In this document: positions 23,686 to 27,780 of the stretch, piece after piece
How positions within the stretch are numbered: position 1 is the first letter of the stretch
Layout of the letters: every line of letters starts with the position of its first letter
Assembly: GCA_964541375.1 (NCBI GenBank)
Contig: CAZIPT010000027.1
Span: 1 to 27,780, forward strand
Length of the DNA: 27,780 nucleotides
Direction: 5' to 3'
DNA from: JBAXEO01 sp964541375
Lineage (GTDB): Bacteria; Actinomycetota; Coriobacteriia; Anaerosomatales; JAAXUF01
Position numbers and translations under genes: made by a program
The notes under the pieces: generated by a model
What the model saw: the letters and a program-made list of their open reading frames with translations, nothing else
What the model was told of the DNA's origin: nothing
Database searches by the model: none

Positions 23686-24222
23686 CTACTCCACCCACAT
23701 CTCCGGACGCATCAGCGCATCCGCGCACACCACGGGGCCTTGCACCTTGCCGAGAAGCCCCGGCTGCGTCTCAAGTACCATCCATGCGTCGGCAACCTTG
23801 GGGTCGATCGGATACGGCGCCGTCAGACCGAGGCGCGACGCGGGAGTGAACCCGACCCGCGGGTAGTAGTCGATGTGGCCGAGAACGAAGACCAGGCCGA
23901 TGCCAAGCTCAGTGGCCGCTGCCACTCCCGCGACGCAGAGCCCCTGCCCGACGCCCCGGCGCTGTGCGGGCGGAGAGACTGCGAGGGGTGCGAGACAGGT
24001 CGCAGCGACATCCGCATGAGCGGTTCTGACGACCGCGTGAGTGAAGAGGGCGTGACCGACGATCTCGCCTGCTTCCTCTGCGACGAGGTTGATGATTGGT
24101 GCCGCCGTTGGGTCGTTGAGCAGGTCTTCAACGAGGGCCGCTTCGGCCTCGCTGCCAAAGGCAGCACGCTCGACGCCGAGTAGGGCAGCGGTGTCTTCGG
24201 CGAGCGCGGGTCGAATCAGCAT
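23686..24222 (-). CDS. GNAT-family N-acetyltransferase, substrate unknown
   Basis: 178 aa. It resembles the YhbS-like branch of the GNAT family. The acetyl-CoA binding motif A is visible as LAVSPPAQRRGVGQGL (about 80-95), and a later GHIDYYPRVGF stretch (116-125) is typical of this branch. The start is ATG 24222, because AAGGAG lies 5 nt upstream; the in-frame GTG at 24228 overlaps that site. Substrate (small molecule or protein amine) cannot be told. It is convergent with rlmH and divergent from argS. Confidence 0.85.
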   Translation of the reverse strand: MLIRPALAEDTAALLGVERAAFGSEAEAALVEDLLNDPTAAPIINLVAEEAGEIVGHALFTHAVVRTAHADVAATCLAPLAVSPPAQRRGVGQGLCVAGVAAATELGIGLVFVLGHIDYYPRVGFTPASRLGLTAPYPIDPKVADAWMVLETQPGLLGKVQGPVVCADALMRPEMWVE

Positions 24223-24308
24223 ACCCACTCCTTCTTCAAGAACGATCCGGGCGGAGCATCGAACATTCTACCGTGCGACCGGGAGAAGCACGCCCGACCG
24301 GCGCCACT

Positions 24309-24338
24309 TTGCCCGGCTCTTCTCCCATCGGGTATCCT
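24309..24338 (+). promoter_or_regulatory. Candidate argS promoter
   Basis: TTGCCC (24309-24314) and TATCCT (24333-24338) with an 18-bp spacer fit a SigA-type promoter. A start near 24345 would give a leader of about 40 nt to the GTG of argS. The leader is too short for a T-box element. Confidence 0.5.
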
Positions 24339-24382
24339 TGCAGGTCACATCAGGACCCAATCTGCGGAGGGCTCGAATCACC

Positions 24383-26089
24383 GTGAAAGAAGCAATCTCC
24401 CAGCTAGTTGCCGACGCGCTTTCGGCCGCGATCGATGCGGGCGAGCTTTCGCTCGCCGAGGCTCCCGACCCCGCGCTTGAGCGTCCTCGCGATCCGTCAC
24501 ACGGTGACTGGGCGACTTCAGTGGCTCTGCGATCGGCCAAGCCGGCGGGGATGAACCCCCGGGCGGTCGCCGAGATCGTCTCGGCGAGGATCGCGGGACA
24601 CGCTGACATCGACGCGGTCGAGATCGCGGGTCCCGGATTCATCAACATCAGGCTCTCGGCAGCGGCCCTTCAGCGCGTGTTGCGCGAGGCGCGCGTCAGT
24701 GGCCTGGAGTATGGTCGCTGTGATGTGGGGGCTGGTCGGCGCGTGCAGGTCGAGTTCGTCTCGGCGAACCCCGTGGGGCCGATGCACGTCGGTCATGGCC
24801 GGTGGGCGGCGCTCGGTGACAGCATGGCGCGCATCCTGGCGCACGCCGGATGGAGTGTGGAGCGCGAGTTCTACATCAACGACGCCGGCGTTCAGATGGA
24901 CATCTTCGCGAAGTCGGTCGCGGCGCGCTACCTCGAGCTCTGCGGCAGAACGGTCACCTTTGAGCCGGAGTGGTACCAGGGCTCCTATATCGCCGAGATA
25001 GCCCGCGAGATCTTCTCGGCGGAGGGCGACGCGTGGGCGGATCGTCCTGCGGCTGAGCGAGAGTCGCACTTCAAAGAGACGGCGTACGTGGCCGTGCTCG
25101 AGCATCTCAAGCACGTGTTGCACGGGATGGGCGTGGACTTCGACGTGTGGTTTTCGGAGCTCACACTCCACGAACCGGTCGCTGGTGGTCCCACGGCAAT
25201 CGAGCGCGGCATACAGAGCCTGCGCGAGGCCGGCTACATCTTCGAACTCGACGGTGCGCTGTGGTTCAGGTCCTCCGACTTCGGTGACGACAAGGACCGT
25301 GTGCTGGTCAAGGCCGACGGGGACTGCACCTACTTTGCAGCCGACATTGCGTATCACAAGAACAAGTTCGACCGCGGTTTCGACCGGGTCATCAACATAT
25401 GGGGGGCCGACCACCACGGCTACGTGGCACGCATGAAGGCTGCCGCGGCCGCGCTCGGGCACGAGGGTCAGCTCGACGTGGTCATCGGGCAGTTGGTCAA
25501 CCTCTTCCGCAACGGCGAGGCCGTCCGGATGAGCAAGCGCACCGGCGAGATGGTGACGTTCGAGGAGTTGCTCGAGGAGGTAGGAGCGGACGCGGCCCGC
25601 TACTGGTTCTTGCGGCGCAACACGGACCAGCCGGTCGACTTCGACATCGAGCTGGCCCGCACGCAGTCCGCCGACAACCCCGTCTTCTACGTGCAGTACG
25701 CACACGCGAGAATCTGTTCGATACTGCGTAAGGCTGCAGGCGATGAGATCGCCGAGAAGTACGCCAACGCGGCGGCGCTCTCGGCTGAGTTCGTGCCGGG
25801 CGACGCCGACCTCTCGCTGCTGGTCGAGCCCGCCGAGCTTGCGTTGATGCGCAAGCTCTCGGAGTTCGCCGAGGTCGCGGAGGGCGCCGCGACCGACCTG
25901 GCGCCGTACCGTCTCACGCGCTACGCCGAGGACCTTGCGGCGGCGTTCCACCAGTTCTATACGCTGTGCCGCGTGATGACCGACGACCCTGCGCTGACCA
26001 CGGCGCGCCTCTACGCGGTCGATGCGACCCGAAGCGTGCTCGAGACGGTCCTCGCGCTTCTCGGCGTGAGCGCGCCGGAGCGGATGTAG
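24383..26089 (+). CDS. argS: Arginyl-tRNA synthetase
   Basis: 568 aa, a class I aminoacyl-tRNA synthetase that charges tRNA-Arg. The N-terminal Add-1-like domain covers about 1-110. The HIGH-type motif is HVGH (135-138, within NPVGPMHVGHGR), the KMSKS-type motif is MSKR (383-386, RMSKRTGEMV), and the C-terminal DALR anticodon domain contains YVQYAHARI (about 436-444). GTG 24383 is preceded by GGAGG at 24366-24370 (12-nt spacing, somewhat long). argS followed by lysA is a known order in Actinomycetota; here a minus-strand toxin-antitoxin pair lies between them. Confidence 0.96.
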   Translation: MKEAISQLVADALSAAIDAGELSLAEAPDPALERPRDPSHGDWATSVALRSAKPAGMNPRAVAEIVSARIAGHADIDAVEIAGPGFINIRLSAAALQRVLREARVSGLEYGRCDVGAGRRVQVEFVSANPVGPMHVGHGRWAALGDSMARILAHAGWSVEREFYINDAGVQMDIFAKSVAARYLELCGRTVTFEPEWYQGSYIAEIAREIFSAEGDAWADRPAAERESHFKETAYVAVLEHLKHVLHGMGVDFDVWFSELTLHEPVAGGPTAIERGIQSLREAGYIFELDGALWFRSSDFGDDKDRVLVKADGDCTYFAADIAYHKNKFDRGFDRVINIWGADHHGYVARMKAAAAALGHEGQLDVVIGQLVNLFRNGEAVRMSKRTGEMVTFEELLEEVGADAARYWFLRRNTDQPVDFDIELARTQSADNPVFYVQYAHARICSILRKAAGDEIAEKYANAAALSAEFVPGDADLSLLVEPAELALMRKLSEFAEVAEGAATDLAPYRLTRYAEDLAAAFHQFYTLCRVMTDDPALTTARLYAVDATRSVLETVLALLGVSAPERM

Positions 26090-26136
26090 CTGGCCGACCT
26101 CGGGGGCGCTTCGTTCGGCGCGGCGGGTTGTCTCGG

Positions 26137-26574
26137 CTACTGCTCGGGCTTGAAGTCGACGACGTGCACCAGGCGCTCACCGGCGGCGCGCGCCAGCGCT
26201 GCATCGGCCGTCACCAGTCCCGCGTCGAGACGATTCGCGAGCGCCAGATACGCCGCGCCGTAGACGGTGAGCGCATGGGTGCTGGCCAGCGCGATCGCCT
26301 CGAACGAGAGCGTCTCGTCGATCTCATGCCAGTCCAGCGTCGAGAGCTCCAGATCGTGGGCAGCGCTGAGGACGTTGGGGACAGAGAGCCCGCGCGACAG
26401 CAGCGCGTTCAGCCATTCGAGGCGAAATGTACCGGGCACTGCCAGTGCGATATCGCCGCGCGCATGACGTTCGAGCAACCACATGGCGTCACCGATGCCA
26501 TCCTCACGCTCCGTGACGGCCCACTTCACGCCAATCGAAGCATCGACAACCACGAGCGGTGGATTATCGCTCAT
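26137..26574 (-). CDS. VapC-type PIN-domain toxin, one active-site acid missing
   Basis: 145 aa PIN-domain protein. VapC toxins are Mg-dependent RNases with four acidic residues. D11 (VVVDASIGVKW), E53 (FRLEWLNAL) and D124 (LVTADAAL) are present. The third, normally Asp in YDAxYLALA, is Gly here (VYGAAYLALA, G106, codon GGC). The toxin could be weakened or inactive, or use another acid. The start ATG overlaps the stop of the upstream antitoxin gene (ATGA). It is convergent with argS, 47 bp away. Confidence 0.88.
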   Translation of the reverse strand: MSDNPPLVVVDASIGVKWAVTEREDGIGDAMWLLERHARGDIALAVPGTFRLEWLNALLSRGLSVPNVLSAAHDLELSTLDWHEIDETLSFEAIALASTHALTVYGAAYLALANRLDAGLVTADAALARAAGERLVHVVDFKPEQ

Positions 26575-26864
26575 TTGAAGTCCTCCGGCCGGAGCAGGCG
26601 TCCGCGGTCCGTGTCGCGATCGCGACGGATGATCTCCTCGGCGGGAGGTCCGGGGGGCACCTTCTTCGCGATTTCCCGCATGGATGCCATCGCCGCCCGG
26701 ATCCGGGCTTCACGTTCACGCGCGGCCCTCTCGGCTTCGATGTCTGCGACGTAGCGCTCAGTCGCCTCGGCGACGAGACCGCTGCGAGACCGGTCGAACT
26801 CCCGCGCGATCGCATCGACCTGTTCGAGCAGTTCGTCGGGGAGGGAAACGTTGATCTTGGCCAT
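26571..26864 (-). CDS. VapB-type ribbon-helix-helix antitoxin
   Basis: 97 aa. The N-terminus (MAKINVSLPDELLEQVDAI, residues 1-19) is a typical ribbon-helix-helix DNA-binding start. A charged helical middle rich in Arg/Glu/Ala follows (about 45-75), with a polar C-terminal segment that would wrap the toxin. ATG 26864 matches the family start; ATG 26873 (adds MST) is an alternative, and neither has a strong Shine-Dalgarno. Its stop overlaps the toxin start. VapBC pairs repress their own promoter, and direct repeats lie just upstream. Confidence 0.85.
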   Translation of the reverse strand: MAKINVSLPDELLEQVDAIAREFDRSRSGLVAEATERYVADIEAERAAREREARIRAAMASMREIAKKVPPGPPAEEIIRRDRDTDRGRLLRPEDFK

Positions 26865-26880
26865 CGTGCTCATCCCAATC

Positions 26881-26928
26881 GGTAGTGCCGAAGGGTAGTG
26901 CTGGACGGTAGTGCCGTGAGGGGAGTGT
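26881..26928 (-). promoter_or_regulatory. Direct repeats with 13-bp period upstream of the antitoxin gene, probable operator
   Basis: GGTAGTGC (plus-strand reading) occurs at 26881, 26894 and 26907, exactly 13 bp apart, with a degenerate fourth copy GGGAGTGT at 26921-26928. The fourth overlaps TACACT on the minus strand (26929-26924), a plausible -10 for the vapBC transcript. Position and regular spacing fit an autoregulatory site for the ribbon-helix-helix protein. The operator role is inferred. Confidence 0.6.
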
Positions 26929-27006
26929 ACCACCGGCGCCAGACGCCCGCCATGCCAACACACGGAATCGCCCCTCGGTTTGACGCCTCGGCGAGGTGCA
27001 GGGAGT

Positions 27007-27780
27007 ATGGACGGACTCACGAACAGCACCCCGATCACCCCGCGCGACCAGAAAGGCACCAAGATGGGCAAGCCAAGCGCACCCCGACCACCCGCAACAC
27101 CGGACCTCAAGACCGCCGCCGACCTCATGTCCGTGCTCCCCATGACCGCCGAGGTCAAGGACGGTCACCTCTGGATCGGCGGCCTCGACACCGTGGCGCT
27201 GGCCGCCGAGACCGGCACGGCCGTCTACGTGATGGACGAGGCCACGATCCGACACCAGCTTCGCGAGTACCGCACGTGGACGACCTTCCACTGGCCCGAC
27301 GTCGACACCATCTACGCCGGCAAGGCGTTCATGTCGCTTGCGATGCTCAGGATCGTCGCCGAGGAGGGCTGCTGCCTGGACGTCTCGAGCGGTGGAGAGC
27401 TCGCGTACGCGATCCGCGCCGGCTTCCCGATGGACCGAATCTACGTCCACGGCAACAACAAGACACCGCTTGAGTTGGCCGAGTGCCTCGATGCGGGCGT
27501 CGGCCGAATCGTTGTCGACAGCTTCGAGGAGATGGACCGGCTCTCGGCGTTGGCGACCGAGCGTGGCGTCTCCCAGAAGGTACTCCTGCGCGTCACACCG
27601 GGCGTCGAGGCCGACACGCACGACTTCATCATGACCGGCGCCGAGGACTCCAAGTTCGGTTTTGGCCGCAACCAGGGTCTCGCGATGCAGGCGGTCAAGC
27701 GTGCCATCGAGCTGCCCGGCATCGATTTCGACGGACTTCATATGCACATCGGCAGCCAGATCTTCGCGCTGCACAGCTTC
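27007..27780 (+). CDS. lysA: Diaminopimelate decarboxylase, 5' part, cut by window end
   Basis: 258 codons are visible, open to the window edge. LysA is a PLP enzyme of fold type III that makes L-lysine from meso-diaminopimelate. The PLP lysine is in IYAGKAFMSL (K106 with this start), and HIGSQ near residue 247 is the conserved histidine motif. SKFGFGRNQG and VSSGGELAYA also fit the family. ATG 27007 has GAGGTG 8 nt upstream and high-GC third positions after it; ATG 27064 with GAAAGG is the alternative. Either start gives an N-terminus longer than usual before the conserved LPMTAEV region. Confidence 0.93.
   Translation, partial: MDGLTNSTPITPRDQKGTKMGKPSAPRPPATPDLKTAADLMSVLPMTAEVKDGHLWIGGLDTVALAAETGTAVYVMDEATIRHQLREYRTWTTFHWPDVDTIYAGKAFMSLAMLRIVAEEGCCLDVSSGGELAYAIRAGFPMDRIYVHGNNKTPLELAECLDAGVGRIVVDSFEEMDRLSALATERGVSQKVLLRVTPGVEADTHDFIMTGAEDSKFGFGRNQGLAMQAVKRAIELPGIDFDGLHMHIGSQIFALHSF

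Noticed and set aside
24340..24382. T-box or other riboswitch in the argS leader
   Set aside because: The leader after the likely start is only about 40 nt and shows no T-box sequence or terminator hairpin.
26090..26136. Terminator between argS and the convergent toxin gene
   Set aside because: The GC-rich segment near 26105-26120 forms only a 4-5 bp imperfect stem and has no T-run.
1..27780. CRISPR arrays, insertion sequences, prophage genes
   Set aside because: I saw no regularly spaced repeats with spacers, no transposase or integrase motifs, and no terminal inverted repeats.

Overview
The window is GC-rich, densely packed bacterial DNA, mostly on the plus strand, with many GTG and TTG starts and ATGA/GTGA stop-start overlaps. 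It most likely comes from an anaerobic actinobacterium of the Coriobacteriia/OPB41 kind. This rests on base composition, on two complex I gene sets without nuoE, nuoF or nuoG, and on an argS-to-lysA order that is known from Actinomycetota. The taxonomic call is an inference.

Layout: the basic tail of an unidentified gene (1-114), tRNA-Thr(CGU) and a strong terminator (127-250). First complex I operon, 425-11805: nuoA, B, CD (fused), H, I, J, K, L, M, N and a second nuoM. A 206-bp gap carries a candidate promoter. Second, divergent complex I operon, 12012-21715: nuoA, B, CD, H, I, J, K, L, M, N. Then a membrane-anchored HtrA-type serine protease coupled to rlmH (21836-23637), a convergent GNAT acetyltransferase (23686-24222), argS (24383-26089), a minus-strand vapBC-type toxin-antitoxin pair (26137-26864) and the 5' part of lysA, which is cut by the window end.

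Each operon encodes the complete 11-subunit core (membrane arm plus the NuoB/CD/I connecting arm) but no NADH-oxidising module. Electrons would therefore enter from another donor, such as reduced ferredoxin or F420H2 through a separate protein, and pass through the NuoI and NuoB clusters to a quinone at NuoD/NuoH. Proton pumping would occur through NuoH/J/K and the antiporter-like NuoL/M/N.

The most interesting signal is in the pumping arm. Operon 1 has an extra NuoM with all its key charged residues, while its first NuoM has Leu for the TM7 lysine and its NuoN has Gln for the TM5 glutamate. Both NuoL proteins have a lateral helix about one 26-residue unit longer than I expect; in NuoL2 the unit is a near-perfect internal repeat. 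This resembles complex I variants reported to carry a fourth pumping subunit, but only one extra NuoM is present for two extended NuoL proteins. Operon 2 departs from consensus elsewhere: the NuoH Glu of the ER(K) motif and the NuoJ TM3 glycine are replaced. The two complexes therefore look specialised, not redundant.
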